From positions 1 through 64,000 of the forward strand of contig JAQTLU010000010.1 of the NCBI GenBank assembly GCA_028714735.1: DNA of 64,000 nucleotides, given 5' to 3'. Of the stretch, positions 47,983 through 56,922 are shown piece by piece. Source of the stretch: Gallionellaceae bacterium. Its GTDB lineage: Bacteria; Pseudomonadota; Gammaproteobacteria; Burkholderiales; Thiobacillaceae. Both the position numbers and the translations under genes were made by a program. The notes below the pieces were generated by a model. It made no database searches. It saw nothing but the letters and a program-made list of their open reading frames with translations, and was not told the DNA's origin. Every line of letters starts with the position of its first letter. The first letter of the stretch is position 1.

Positions 47983-48291
47983 GCCAGTCCAGGCCATTGG
48001 GGCCGCCGGCGTTGCCCTAGAGTCGTCGGTGTGCCACATCGACTGCCGGCACGGCCACGTCCATGCCGGCCCCGGGGCCGGCAACGATGGGCGATCCCGA
48101 CATCGCGCGGCCCCCCGCAAGCCCGATCCGGCGACCGCCATAGCGGAATACTGGCGCCGTCAAGCAAGGGCACCTTCAAGTCGGTTCCGTCCTATGCTTA
48201 GTTGAGTTCAGCGCGCGGATGACTGCGCGCTTGCCCCGTTGTCCTGTGCAGTCCCTCTGGCCGCCCAGGCGCTTTCAATGGAATTCCCGCA
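47983..48291. other. Intergenic region between the mbx-like and wsp-like operons
   Basis: The 309 bases carry no supported gene. The main feature is a 20-bp perfect palindrome at 48064-48083. No intrinsic terminator with a T-run is visible, so the mbx-like transcript may end in a Rho-dependent way or read on. Confidence 0.5.
48064..48083. repeat. 20-bp perfect GC-rich palindrome
   Basis: TGCCGGCCCCGGGGCCGGCA reads the same on both strands. It has no spacer and no following T-run. It could be chance in such GC-rich DNA, an operator or part of a termination region. Confidence 0.5.
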
Positions 48292-49656
48292 ATGGAAGAC
48301 GCCGTCACCAAGCTAGCCAGAGACCTGATTGCCAGCCGGACCGGCTTGCTGGTCCGCGAAGAATCGGACAATGCCTTGCTGACCAGGCTGATCGCAGAGC
48401 GGGTACATGCGCTGAGCCTGTCCGGCGCCGAACAATACTGCCAGTTCCTGGCATCGGATCAGGACATCCGGCATGAACAGGAAGCACTCGTCACCCTGCT
48501 GACCGCGGGCGAGACCTATTTCTTCCGCGACAGCGGGCAGCATGCCCTGCTGCAGGAAACGATACTTCCTGAATTGCTCGACCGCCGCAAGGCGCTACGC
48601 AGCTTGCGCATCTGGTGCGCCGCCTGCTCGACCGGCGAAGAGGTGTATTCCCTGGCCATCCTGCTGGATGAGCTGCTGGCTGACCAGTCGCGCTGGGACA
48701 TCCTCATCCTGGGCACGGACATCAACCACAGCGCCATCGAGCGAGCGCGTATCGGACGTTACAGCGAATGGTCATTCCGCAACACGACCGATGAACGGCG
48801 ACAGCGTTTTTTTGCCCGGCAGCAGAACACCTGGGTGCTGAACGAAGCCATCCGCAACCGGGTGACCTTCTTTCCCGGTGACCTGATGGCCGACGCCTTC
48901 CCGGCTGCGCCCTATTTTCACGACATGGACCTGATCCTGTGCCGCAACATCTTCATCTACATGGTGCCCCAGGCCGTCTCCCACATTGCAGACAAGCTCA
49001 CCGAGACCCTGACGGAAGGCGGCATACTGATTACCGGCCACGGCGAACTGTACGCCCACCATCTGGGCAAGCTGCGCACCCGGGTATATCCCGAGTCCAT
49101 CCTGTACCAGAAGGTTTCGACCCCTTACCAAGCGCCGGCCGCGCCGCCGCCGACAGAAATGCCGCGTCCCGTCGCCGTGGCGCAGCCCCTCGCAGCGCCT
49201 GTCCTGCCAAAAGTCGTCCAGGCAGCCGCACCGGCACCGGCGGCAAAGTCGCCCCGGGAAACGGCGGCCTCGGAAATGCTGCGGGCCTGGCAGTGCGCGA
49301 ACCAGGGCCAGCAGGAAAAGGCCGAAAAAATCTGCCGCGAGCTGGTGGCAAAAGACCCGCTGTTCGCCGATCCCCATTACTTGCTTGCGCTGCTGGCCCA
49401 GGAGCGCGGGGACTTCGAAACGGAAAAGGCGTCTATAAAGAAAGTCATATATCTCGACTCTTCGTTCATAGCCGCCTACCTGGATTTAGGCGACCTGTAT
49501 ATACGCGAGGGCGATGCCGCACGTGCCCGCAAGATGCGCATCACCGCCCGCGACCTCCTGAAGGGGCTGCCTGGCGACAGCCAGGTCAGATACTACGGCG
49601 CCGGCACAGTGAATACCGTATTGCAATTTGTCGAACGCCTGCTGGATAGCCACTGA
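48292..49656 (+). CDS. wspC: CheR-type methyltransferase with TPR tail (WspC-like)
   Basis: The 454-residue protein methylates receptor glutamates using SAM. It has a CheR N-terminal domain, a SAM site (IWCAACSTGEEVYSLAI) and FGTDINHSAIE-type sequence (LGTDINHSAIERARIGRY), CRNIFIY, then a Pro/Ala linker and a TPR-like region (about 345-430: AWQCANQGQQEKAEKIC, DPHYLLALLAQERGDF). CheR with TPR repeats is the WspC architecture. It opens the chemosensory cluster; no strong ribosome site precedes ATG 48292. Confidence 0.9.
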   Translation: MEDAVTKLARDLIASRTGLLVREESDNALLTRLIAERVHALSLSGAEQYCQFLASDQDIRHEQEALVTLLTAGETYFFRDSGQHALLQETILPELLDRRKALRSLRIWCAACSTGEEVYSLAILLDELLADQSRWDILILGTDINHSAIERARIGRYSEWSFRNTTDERRQRFFARQQNTWVLNEAIRNRVTFFPGDLMADAFPAAPYFHDMDLILCRNIFIYMVPQAVSHIADKLTETLTEGGILITGHGELYAHHLGKLRTRVYPESILYQKVSTPYQAPAAPPPTEMPRPVAVAQPLAAPVLPKVVQAAAPAPAAKSPRETAASEMLRAWQCANQGQQEKAEKICRELVAKDPLFADPHYLLALLAQERGDFETEKASIKKVIYLDSSFIAAYLDLGDLYIREGDAARARKMRITARDLLKGLPGDSQVRYYGAGTVNTVLQFVERLLDSH

Positions 49657-49694
49657 TAGCCGATCGCATATCGGTCTCTCGCCCGAATGACCAC

Positions 49695-50753
49695 ATGGAA
49701 AGGACCGCGACAACGATGACCCGCACAGGTACCTACGCCACGGGAACGCCATACGCGGAAACAGCGCACCCCCTGATGGTCATGCTCGTCGATGACCAGG
49801 CATTCGTCGCCGAGGTGCTCCAGCGCCAGCTCACCGATGCCAGCGACATCAATTTCCACTATTGTCAGGACCCGTCCCTGGCGGTCAGCACCGCCGAAAA
49901 GATCGGCCCGACCGTCATCCTGCTCGATTTCACCATGCCGGATATCGACGGCCTCACGCTCTGCCATTTCTTCCGCGCCCATCACGCCACCCGCGACATC
50001 CCCATCATCATGCTTTCCAGCAATGACGATCCCGTCACCAAGGCGCAGGCCTTCGAGGCCGGCGCCAACGACTACGTGGTCAAGCTGCCCGACTCGATCG
50101 AACTGATTGCACGGCTGCGTTACCACTCGACCAGCTATATCAACAAACTGCAGCGGGATGACGCCTACCGTGCCCTGCGGGCCAGCCAGATGAAGCTGGA
50201 AGAACTCAACGTACAACTGCTCAAGCTGGCCAACCTCGACGGCCTGACCGGGCTGGCCAACCGGCGCCACTTCGACGAATGCCTGGCCGAGGAATGGCTG
50301 CGCGCATTGCGCAACCGGCTGCCGCTGACCCTGATCATGTTCGATGTCGACCTGTTCAAACGCTACAACGACAAGTTCGGCCATCTCGAAGGCGACGAAT
50401 GCCTGAAGCGGGTCGCCCGTGCCGCGCAGGAGGTCGCCCGCCGCCCGGCCGACACCGTGGCCCGCTACGGCGGCGAGGAGTTCATCGTGCTGCTGCCGGA
50501 GACCGATGCCAGCGGCGCGCTGAACGTGGCCGAGAAACTGCGTGCCAATATCGAGAACCTGCACCAGCCCCATCCCGAATCGACGGTCAGCCCCTACGTC
50601 ACCATCAGCCTGGGCGTGACCACGGTCACGCCGGCGGCCAATGCCGTGCCGGAGGATTGCCTGAAGCTGGTCGACGAAGCGCTGTACCGGGCCAAGGAAA
50701 CCGGGCGAAACCGGCTGGCCATCGCGACCGCCCCCGCCGAACGCCATCTATGA
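49695..50753 (+). CDS. wspR: REC-GGDEF diguanylate cyclase (WspR-like)
   Basis: The 352-residue output protein makes cyclic di-GMP. An N-terminal receiver (VILLDFTMPDIDG, phospho-Asp) is joined by a helix to a GGDEF domain with active motif GGEEF. An RPAD inhibitory I-site lies five residues before it. The arrangement is that of WspR, which is activated by phosphorylation from WspE. ATG 49716 is an alternative start with AAAGGA upstream. Its stop overlaps the next start (ATGA). Confidence 0.92.
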   Translation: MERTATTMTRTGTYATGTPYAETAHPLMVMLVDDQAFVAEVLQRQLTDASDINFHYCQDPSLAVSTAEKIGPTVILLDFTMPDIDGLTLCHFFRAHHATRDIPIIMLSSNDDPVTKAQAFEAGANDYVVKLPDSIELIARLRYHSTSYINKLQRDDAYRALRASQMKLEELNVQLLKLANLDGLTGLANRRHFDECLAEEWLRALRNRLPLTLIMFDVDLFKRYNDKFGHLEGDECLKRVARAAQEVARRPADTVARYGGEEFIVLLPETDASGALNVAEKLRANIENLHQPHPESTVSPYVTISLGVTTVTPAANAVPEDCLKLVDEALYRAKETGRNRLAIATAPAERHL

Positions 50754-51745
50754 TCCCCTATCTGCTGTTCGAACTCGATGGCGTTCGCTACGGCGTGGAG
50801 GCCGGTTCGGTGCTGGAGATCGCCTGGTTGCCGGAACTCACCCCGGCCGAGGAGGCGCCGCCCTACATCGCCGGCATGGTCAACCTGCGCGGCAGGATCG
50901 TGCCGGTAATGGACCTGGCCCTGCGCCTGGGCCACCCGCCCCGGCGCTGCCGGCTCGGCGACAGCATCGTGCTGCTGCAACAGGATGGCACCATTCTGGC
51001 CATGATCGTCAGTGCGGTCACCGATGTCGTCGGCATCCCGGCAACAGAGATCGAGCCGCCCCTGCACTTCGATGATCTGCCCCGGGAACATGCCATCTTT
51101 CTCGCCGGCAATGCCAAGGTCGGCGACGGGATCATCATGCTGCTGGACGTGACGCAACTGATCCATGCGCCGACGCCGCCCGGGGCCAGCCCGCCCGACG
51201 AAGCCCTGGCCTATTTCAGTCCGGACGCCACGGCGGAGGAACGCCAGGTGTTCCACACCCGGGCCCACAACCTGATCCAGGCGGAGACCGACCTGGAAAC
51301 GGCGGAACGGATCCCGCTCTCGATCATCCAGATCGGCGGGGAATATTTCGGCGTGGAACTGGAGGTGGTGCGCGAATTCGCCCATCTGCGCCGCGTCACC
51401 CCCGTCCCCTGCTGCCCGCCGCACATCGCCGGCAACATGAATCTGCGCGGCGACATACTGACCCTGGCGGACATCCGGGGGCTGCTGAACATCCCGACCG
51501 GCAGCGTCGCCGCGGAAGTCATGGTGGTCGAAGCGGGCGAGGCGTCCATCGGCGTGCCGGTGGATCAGGTACTCGAGGTGCTCTACCTGCACCCGGCCGA
51601 TATCGCCCCCCTGCCGGCGGCCGCCCACGAAGAGAAACACGAATACTGCAAGGGTGTGACGCACTATGGTGAAGGCATGGTCAGCCTGCTGGACATGCGA
51701 AAAATCCTGGCCCAGGGCGGACTCGAGGTCGATGAAGAGGCGTGA
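50750..51745 (+). CDS. Double CheW-domain adaptor (WspB/WspD-like fusion)
   Basis: The 331-residue protein has two CheW domains in tandem (about 1-145: YLLFELDGVRYGVEAGSVLEI, YIAGMVNLRGRIVPVMDL; and about 185-325: LSIIQIGGEYFGVELEVVREF, HIAGNMNLRGDILTLADI), joined by an acidic linker. Pseudomonas Wsp systems use two separate CheW proteins, WspB and WspD; here a single chain may serve both. The ATG overlaps the wspR-like stop. Confidence 0.9.
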   Translation: MIPYLLFELDGVRYGVEAGSVLEIAWLPELTPAEEAPPYIAGMVNLRGRIVPVMDLALRLGHPPRRCRLGDSIVLLQQDGTILAMIVSAVTDVVGIPATEIEPPLHFDDLPREHAIFLAGNAKVGDGIIMLLDVTQLIHAPTPPGASPPDEALAYFSPDATAEERQVFHTRAHNLIQAETDLETAERIPLSIIQIGGEYFGVELEVVREFAHLRRVTPVPCCPPHIAGNMNLRGDILTLADIRGLLNIPTGSVAAEVMVVEAGEASIGVPVDQVLEVLYLHPADIAPLPAAAHEEKHEYCKGVTHYGEGMVSLLDMRKILAQGGLEVDEEA

Positions 51746-51810
51746 CGATTGCGGGAACCGGCGCGGCGGATGTCCGATGACGGCCGCAGATCAGACTGAA
51801 GGGGAATGAA

Positions 51811-53307
51811 ATGTTGAAAATGATGAAAATCGGTGCACGCCTATACCTGCTGATGGCAGGCTTCCTGATCCTGCTGATCTTCGTCGGCATCCTGGGCCTG
51901 CGTGGCGAGAACAAGACCGATGACACCCTCAACAACCTCTATGACGACCAGCTGGTGCCGATCGTGCTGCTGTCCAAGATCTCCGAATTGCGCCTGGACG
52001 CCTTACAGGAACTCCTGCTGGCCCAGAACCACGACCCCAGGCTGCCGGCCAGCAAGTTCCACGAGGCGGACCACCCCATCAGCAAACATACCGACGTGGT
52101 GGCGGTGAACAAGGACAAGATCGACCAGTTCTGGCAGCAGTACCTGGCGACCAGGCTGACGCCGGAGGAGAGGAAGCTGGCCGAAAGCCAGGCCGCGCTC
52201 AGCGCGCGCTACCGGGACGAGGGCATGATGCCGCTGGTGGAACTGCTCAAGGAGCGGAAGTTCGACGAAGCCGGCCTGCTCACCGCGACCAAGGTCGTGC
52301 CGCTCTACAAGGACTGGGAGCGCTCCCTCCAGACCCTGATGCAACTCCACGTCGACGAGGCCAAGGCCAGGAAGGAGCAGGCGTTTGCCGATTACCAGCA
52401 GACCCGTAATTTCACCCTCGCCAGCATCGTCGGCGGCATCCTGCTGGCCATGGCGGCGGGATTCTGGCTGATCCGCAGCATCGCCGGCCGGCTCACCGAG
52501 TCGGTGTCCGCCATCTCCACCTCGACCACCGAGATCGCCGCCACCATGATCGAACACGAGCGCACGGTGGGCGAGCAGTCCGCCGCCGTCACCGAGGTCT
52601 CGGCCACCGCGGAGGAACTGGGGGTTTCCTCCCTGACCTCGGCCCAGCAGGCCGAAGACGCCGCCGCCTCGGCCAACCAGGCGCTCGCGCTGACCGAGGA
52701 GGGTCTCAAGCTGGCCGGACGCGCCTATACCGGCATCACCGGCATGAAGGACAAGGTCGGTGCCGTAGCCGAGCAGATACTGCATCTTTCCGAGCAGGCC
52801 GAGCAGATCGGCAGCATCGCCAGGGTGGTCGGCGAACTCGCCAGCGAAACCAACATGCTGGCCCTGAACGCGGCGGTCGAGGCCGCCCGCGCCGGCGAAC
52901 ACGGCAAGGGCTTTGCCGTGGTGGCCAGCGAGGTGCGCAAGCTGGCCGACCAGAGCAAGAAATCGGCCGAACGGGCCAATATCCTGGTGCAGGAGATCCA
53001 GAAGGCAACCAATTCCGCCGTCATGGCGACCGAGGAAGGCACCAAGACCGCCGAGGAGGTGGCCGTGCTGGCCAGGCAGGCGGGCGACTCCTTCTCCTCG
53101 CTGGCCGAAGTGGCCGGCAAGGTCTATCGCAATGCCCAGCAGGTCATGCTGAACAGCAAGCAGCAATCCGGCGCGCTGAGCCAGGTCTCGGGGGCGATGA
53201 AGAGCCTGAGCGACGGCGCCAAGGAGATCGCCGCCGGCACGGCCCAGGCCAAGATCGGCGTGGTGAAGCTGAATGACGTGGCGCAGGCGCTCAAGGCGCT
53301 GGTCTGA
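51811..53307 (+). CDS. wspA: Methyl-accepting chemotaxis protein (WspA-like), no HAMP domain evident
   Basis: The 498-residue receptor has a transmembrane helix at about residues 10-31, a helical periplasmic domain, a second helix at 201-221 and a cytoplasmic coiled coil with tip motif [21 protein letters not shown] at about 345-365. TM2 to the tip is about 130 residues, almost the same as tip to C terminus, leaving no room for a normal 50-residue HAMP domain. [20 protein letters not shown] sequence is typical of WspA receptors. AGGGG precedes the ATG. Confidence 0.9.
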   Translation: MLKMMKIGARLYLLMAGFLILLIFVGILGLRGENKTDDTLNNLYDDQLVPIVLLSKISELRLDALQELLLAQNHDPRLPASKFHEADHPISKHTDVVAVNKDKIDQFWQQYLATRLTPEERKLAESQAALSARYRDEGMMPLVELLKERKFDEAGLLTATKVVPLYKDWERSLQTLMQLHVDEAKARKEQAFADYQQTRNFTLASIVGGILLAMAAGFWLIRSIAGRLTESVSAISTSTTEIAATMIEHERTVGEQSAAVTEVSATAEELGVSSLTSAQQAEDAAASANQALALTEEGLKLAGRAYTGITGMKDKVGAVAEQILHLSEQAEQIGSIARVVGELASETNMLALNAAVEAARAGEHGKGFAVVASEVRKLADQSKKSAERANILVQEIQKATNSAVMATEEGTKTAEEVAVLARQAGDSFSSLAEVAGKVYRNAQQVMLNSKQQSGALSQVSGAMKSLSDGAKEIAAGTAQAKIGVVKLNDVAQALKALV

Positions 53308-53331
53308 GCCATCGGCCGGGCGGCATGAGCC

Positions 53332-55461
53332 ATGATCGCTGACAAGGAATTACGCGGCCTGTTCAAGATCGAGAGCGAGGAGCGCCTGCAGCGCCTGGAT
53401 AGCGGCTTGCTGCAACTGGAGAAGGCGCCGACCGACCAGTCGCTGCTGGACGACCTGTTCCGGGAGGCACATAGCCTCAAGGGCGCCGCGCGGATGCTGG
53501 GACTGGCCGAGATCCAGGCCTTGGCGCACCAGCTCGAGGATGCCCTGGGCGCGGCCAGGAAGGCGGGGGCCGGGCTGGCGCCGGAAGCGGTGGCGGAGAT
53601 GAACCCCAGGCTGGAGGCCATCCGCCGGCTGGTGCAGATCGAGATCGGCGAGGCGACCGGGACGGATTCCGCCGCACCGGCCCCGGTCTCGCCGCCGGTC
53701 GCGCCGGCCAGGCCGGCAACGGCGGCGCCAGTCATTGTGCAACCGGCCACCGCGCGACCGGAATCCTTCCGCATCGAGACGATACGCGTCGACCCGAAAC
53801 GGCTGGATGCCCTGCTGACGCAGACGGGCGAACTGACGGTGACCAAGATCCGCATTGCCCGCCGCCTGGCCGAGATGGACGAGTTGCTGGAATTTTGCGA
53901 GGAATGGGGACGCACGATCCAGGCCAATGCGGATGGGCGCACCGGGCAGAGGCTGGAGTCCCTGCAGGCCATGTTGAACCACCTGCGCACAGGCGCCTAC
54001 GAGGACAGCACCCGGCTGGACTTCATCGCCGACCAGCTCGAGAGCGGCATCCGGGCCATGCGGCTGTTGCCGATGTCCACCCTGTTTGTCCTGTTCCCCA
54101 GGCTGGTGCATGATGTCGCCCGGGAGCAGCACAAGGAAGCCGAACTGGTCATCGAAGGCGACGAGACGGTGGCCGACAAGCATGTGCTGGAAGAAATGAA
54201 GGATCCGCTGATGCACATGCTGCGCAATGCCGTCGGCCACGGCATCGAATCTCCCGAACGGCGCGAACAGGCCGGCAAGCCGCGCGCCGGAAGCATCCGC
54301 ATCAAGGCCAGCCAGACCCACTCCAGCATCATCATCGAGGTCAGCGACGACGGCCAGGGGCTGGACCTGGACGAGATCAGACTCACGGCCCGGAAACACG
54401 GCATGTATCGCGACGACGAACTGGACGCCATGAGCGAGGCGCAGGTGCAGTCGCTGATACTGATGCCCGGATTCTCCACCAGCGTCACCGTCGACGAGGT
54501 CTCCGGCCGGGGCGTCGGCATGGACGTGGTACGCAACAGCATCGAGCGCCTCAAGGGCACCCTCGAGATCGAGTCCACGCCCGGCCAGGGGCTGACCCTG
54601 CGCGCGCAGCTGCCGGTCACGCTGGCCACGGTGCGCGTGCTGATCGTCGCGGCGAACGACCGCCGCTATGCCTTGCCGGTCGAGCATGTGCAGTTCTCGC
54701 GCAAGCTGCAACCGGGGATGCTGTACACCATGGAAGGCCGGCAGACGGTTTCGCTGGACGGCCAGGCCATCTCCGTGGCCCGGCTGCCGGAACTGCTGGA
54801 CCTGACGACGCCGGCAGCCAAGACGTCATCGCGCGGTGCGCCGCCGGCCCCGATCTGCGTCGTGCTCTGCCTGGGCGAAGAGCGCTTCGGCCTGCTGGTG
54901 GATGAGTTGTACGATGAAACCGAGGTGGTGCTGAAGACCCAGGGCACGCTGTTGAAGCGGGTGCGCAACGTGGCCGGCGCCACCATACTGGAGACCGGCG
55001 AGGTGTGCATGGTGCTGAACCCGTACGACCTGCTCAAGACTCTGCGCAAGAAATCCGCCTTCGCCGGCCCGGCCGTCGCGGACGCAACGATTGCAGCCAG
55101 GAAGCTGCTGTTGCTGGCCGAGGACAGCATCACCACGCGGACCCAGGAAAAGCGCATCCTGGAGGGCGCCGGCTACGAAGTGGTCACCGCCGTCGACGGA
55201 GCGGACGCCTACAACAAGCTCGGCTCGCGCCCGTTCGACGCCGTGATATCCGACGTCCAGATGCCCAACATGAGCGGCCTGGCGCTCACCGAAAAGATCC
55301 GCGCCAACAGGAAATACGCCGAACTGCCCATCATCCTGGTGACCTCGCTCGCCTCCGAGGAAGACCAGCGGCGCGGCCTCGAAGCCGGCGCGAGCGCCTA
55401 TATCGCCAAGTCGTCATTCGACCAGCAGGTGCTCCTCGAATGCCTGGCCCGGCTGATATAG
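53332..55461 (+). CDS. wspE: CheA-type hybrid histidine kinase with receiver (WspE-like)
   Basis: The 709-residue kinase has an Hpt domain (FREAHSLKGAARMLG, phospho-His), a dimer domain (RLDALLTQTGELTVTK), an HATPase domain (HMLRNAVGHGIE, DDGQGLD, GRGVGMDVV), a CheW-like P5 domain and a C-terminal receiver (AVISDVQMPNMSG). There is no P2 domain. This is the WspE plan, in which the kinase phosphorylates both WspR and WspF. It lies 24 bases after the receptor gene. Confidence 0.92.
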   Translation: MIADKELRGLFKIESEERLQRLDSGLLQLEKAPTDQSLLDDLFREAHSLKGAARMLGLAEIQALAHQLEDALGAARKAGAGLAPEAVAEMNPRLEAIRRLVQIEIGEATGTDSAAPAPVSPPVAPARPATAAPVIVQPATARPESFRIETIRVDPKRLDALLTQTGELTVTKIRIARRLAEMDELLEFCEEWGRTIQANADGRTGQRLESLQAMLNHLRTGAYEDSTRLDFIADQLESGIRAMRLLPMSTLFVLFPRLVHDVAREQHKEAELVIEGDETVADKHVLEEMKDPLMHMLRNAVGHGIESPERREQAGKPRAGSIRIKASQTHSSIIIEVSDDGQGLDLDEIRLTARKHGMYRDDELDAMSEAQVQSLILMPGFSTSVTVDEVSGRGVGMDVVRNSIERLKGTLEIESTPGQGLTLRAQLPVTLATVRVLIVAANDRRYALPVEHVQFSRKLQPGMLYTMEGRQTVSLDGQAISVARLPELLDLTTPAAKTSSRGAPPAPICVVLCLGEERFGLLVDELYDETEVVLKTQGTLLKRVRNVAGATILETGEVCMVLNPYDLLKTLRKKSAFAGPAVADATIAARKLLLLAEDSITTRTQEKRILEGAGYEVVTAVDGADAYNKLGSRPFDAVISDVQMPNMSGLALTEKIRANRKYAELPIILVTSLASEEDQRRGLEAGASAYIAKSSFDQQVLLECLARLI

Positions 55462-55469
55462 CGGCCACC

Positions 55470-56564
55470 ATGAACAACACCCTCGGCAGCGACGGCAAAT
55501 CCCCCATCCGCGTCCTCCTGGTGGACGACTCGCTCATCACGCTGGTCATCCTCAAGCGGATCATCAGCACCGCCCCGGAGATCGAGGTGGTCGGCACGGC
55601 CACCAACGGCAAGGAGGCCCTGGCACTGATCCCGGCCCTGAAGCCGGACGTCATTTGCACCGACCTGCACATGCCGGTGATGGATGGCCTGGAATTCACC
55701 CGCGAGGTGATGGATAGATTCCCGCACCCCATCCTGGTGTTGAGCATATCGGTACAGAAGGATCAGACCAGCAACATCTTCCAGTTGCTCGAAGCCGGCG
55801 CCATCGACGTCATGGCCAAGCCGCGCGGAAACGCCGAGGCGGATTATGCGGTGGACCAGCGGGAACTGATCGGCAAGATCAAGGTGCTTGCCGGCGTGGT
55901 GGCACTGCGCAAACGCCGGAAAGAACCGCACGCGATGGCATCCCCGGGCATGAATGGCCTGCCTACGATCAAGGGCGTGCCGCCGCGCATCATCGGCGTC
56001 GGCGCCTCGACCGGCGGGCCGCAGGCGTTCGAGGAAGTCCTGTCGCACCTGCCGGGCAAGCTGCCGGTCCCGCTGCTGTGCGTCCAGCATATCAGCGAAG
56101 GATTCATGCAGGGACTGGTCGACTGGCTGGCGCAGAAGTGCGCCATGAAAATCTCGATTGCCGAATCAGGCCTGCTGCCGCAGCCGGGAACGGCCTATTT
56201 CCCCCGTGAGGGCAGCCATTTGCTCCTGGACGACCAGGGCCGGCTGGAATGCAGCAACGCCCTCCCCTGCAATGGCCATCGCCCCGCCATCGACATCACC
56301 TTCAAATCCCTGGCCAGACACTATGGCAATGGCGCGGTCGGCGTGCTGCTCACCGGGATGGGGCGCGACGGCGTCGATGGCATGGTGGCCATCGCGCAGG
56401 CGGGCGGGGTCACGATTGCCCAGGATGAGGCCAGCAGCATCATCTTCGGCATGCCCAAGGAAGCCATCGCCGCCCACGCCGCACGTTTTGTGCTGCCCCT
56501 GACGAAGGTCGCCCCCACCCTGGTCAAGCTGTTTGATCCGGCGACGAATGCCTATGGCTCATGA
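55470..56564 (+). CDS. wspF: CheB-type protein-glutamate methylesterase (WspF-like)
   Basis: The 364-residue protein has a receiver domain (VICTDLHMPVMDG) and a methylesterase domain with the Ser-His-Asp triad in GASTGGPQAF, VQHISEGF and GMGRDGVDG. It removes methyl groups from the receptor and so resets signalling. It starts eight bases after the CheA stop and is the last gene before a terminator. Confidence 0.93.
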   Translation: MNNTLGSDGKSPIRVLLVDDSLITLVILKRIISTAPEIEVVGTATNGKEALALIPALKPDVICTDLHMPVMDGLEFTREVMDRFPHPILVLSISVQKDQTSNIFQLLEAGAIDVMAKPRGNAEADYAVDQRELIGKIKVLAGVVALRKRRKEPHAMASPGMNGLPTIKGVPPRIIGVGASTGGPQAFEEVLSHLPGKLPVPLLCVQHISEGFMQGLVDWLAQKCAMKISIAESGLLPQPGTAYFPREGSHLLLDDQGRLECSNALPCNGHRPAIDITFKSLARHYGNGAVGVLLTGMGRDGVDGMVAIAQAGGVTIAQDEASSIIFGMPKEAIAAHAARFVLPLTKVAPTLVKLFDPATNAYGS

Positions 56565-56582
56565 CAGGCACCGGATAGGCAA

Positions 56583-56617
56583 AAAAAACGGCAACGTCTG
56601 TAGCGCTGCCGTTTTTT
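56583..56617. terminator. Bidirectional rho-independent terminator after the wsp-like operon
   Basis: AAAAAACGGCA (56583-56593) pairs with TGCCGTTTTTT (56607-56617), giving an 11-bp stem with T-runs on both strands. It closes the chemosensory operon and sits 8 bases before the tRNA fragment that marks the island edge. Confidence 0.88.
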
Positions 56618-56624
56618 AGTAGAG

Positions 56625-56652
56625 TGGTGGGCGGTACTGGGTTCGAACCAGT
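56625..56652 (-). other. 3' tRNA gene fragment, likely island attachment site
   Basis: On the minus strand this reads ACTGG-TTCGAAC-CCAGT (T arm), then acceptor strand ACCGCCC, discriminator A and CCA. The rest of a tRNA (anticodon and D arms) is absent on its 5' side, where unrelated sequence follows. Tyrosine integrases typically recombine into tRNA 3' ends and leave such copies. A GGGCGGT acceptor would fit some tRNA-Val genes, but identity is not proven. Confidence 0.72.
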
Positions 56653-56753
56653 GCAGGCAAGCCCGGAAGCCAGTAGCCGCAATGGTTTTGACGGTGTCAT
56701 TGTCTATCAAATAGCAATCTGTCTAACAAATCGGAGGTTGGAGGCTATTAATC

Positions 56754-56780
56754 ATGTGATCCCGTGCACAGGGATCACAT
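56754..56780. repeat. 10-bp inverted repeat near the island edge
   Basis: ATGTGATCCC (56754-56763) and GGGATCACAT (56771-56780) are exact reverse complements around GTGCACA. It lies between the tRNA fragment and abiEi with no gene nearby and no T-run. Confidence 0.6.
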
Positions 56781-56843
56781 CAATGAATGATTACGTGGAA
56801 ACAGGCAGAAAGCAAAGCCCACAAACTTACAATATTTCTACTT

Positions 56844-56862
56844 GTCGTAGTTAGACTACGAC
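56844..56862. promoter_or_regulatory. AbiE operator-like inverted repeat 1
   Basis: GTCGTAG-N5-CTACGAC is a perfect 7-bp inverted repeat upstream of abiEi. AbiEi antitoxins are known to repress their own operon by binding inverted repeats. Confidence 0.65.
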
Positions 56863-56905
56863 TATTAAGATCAAATCTTGTCGACACTTGTAATAATTAC
56901 TAATA

Positions 56906-56922
56906 TCGTAGTATGGCTACGA
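56906..56922. promoter_or_regulatory. AbiE operator-like inverted repeat 2, over the abiEi start codon
   Basis: TCGTAG-N5-CTACGA repeats the half-site of the upstream operator with the same five-base spacer, and its spacer holds the ATG of abiEi. The two centres are 61 bp apart, near six helical turns, suiting cooperative binding. Confidence 0.65.

Noticed and set aside
56624-56854. 76-residue frame starting MVGGTGFEPV
   Set aside because: The GGTGFEP phrase is the well-known false translation of a tRNA T arm read on the wrong strand; the frame covers the tRNA fragment.
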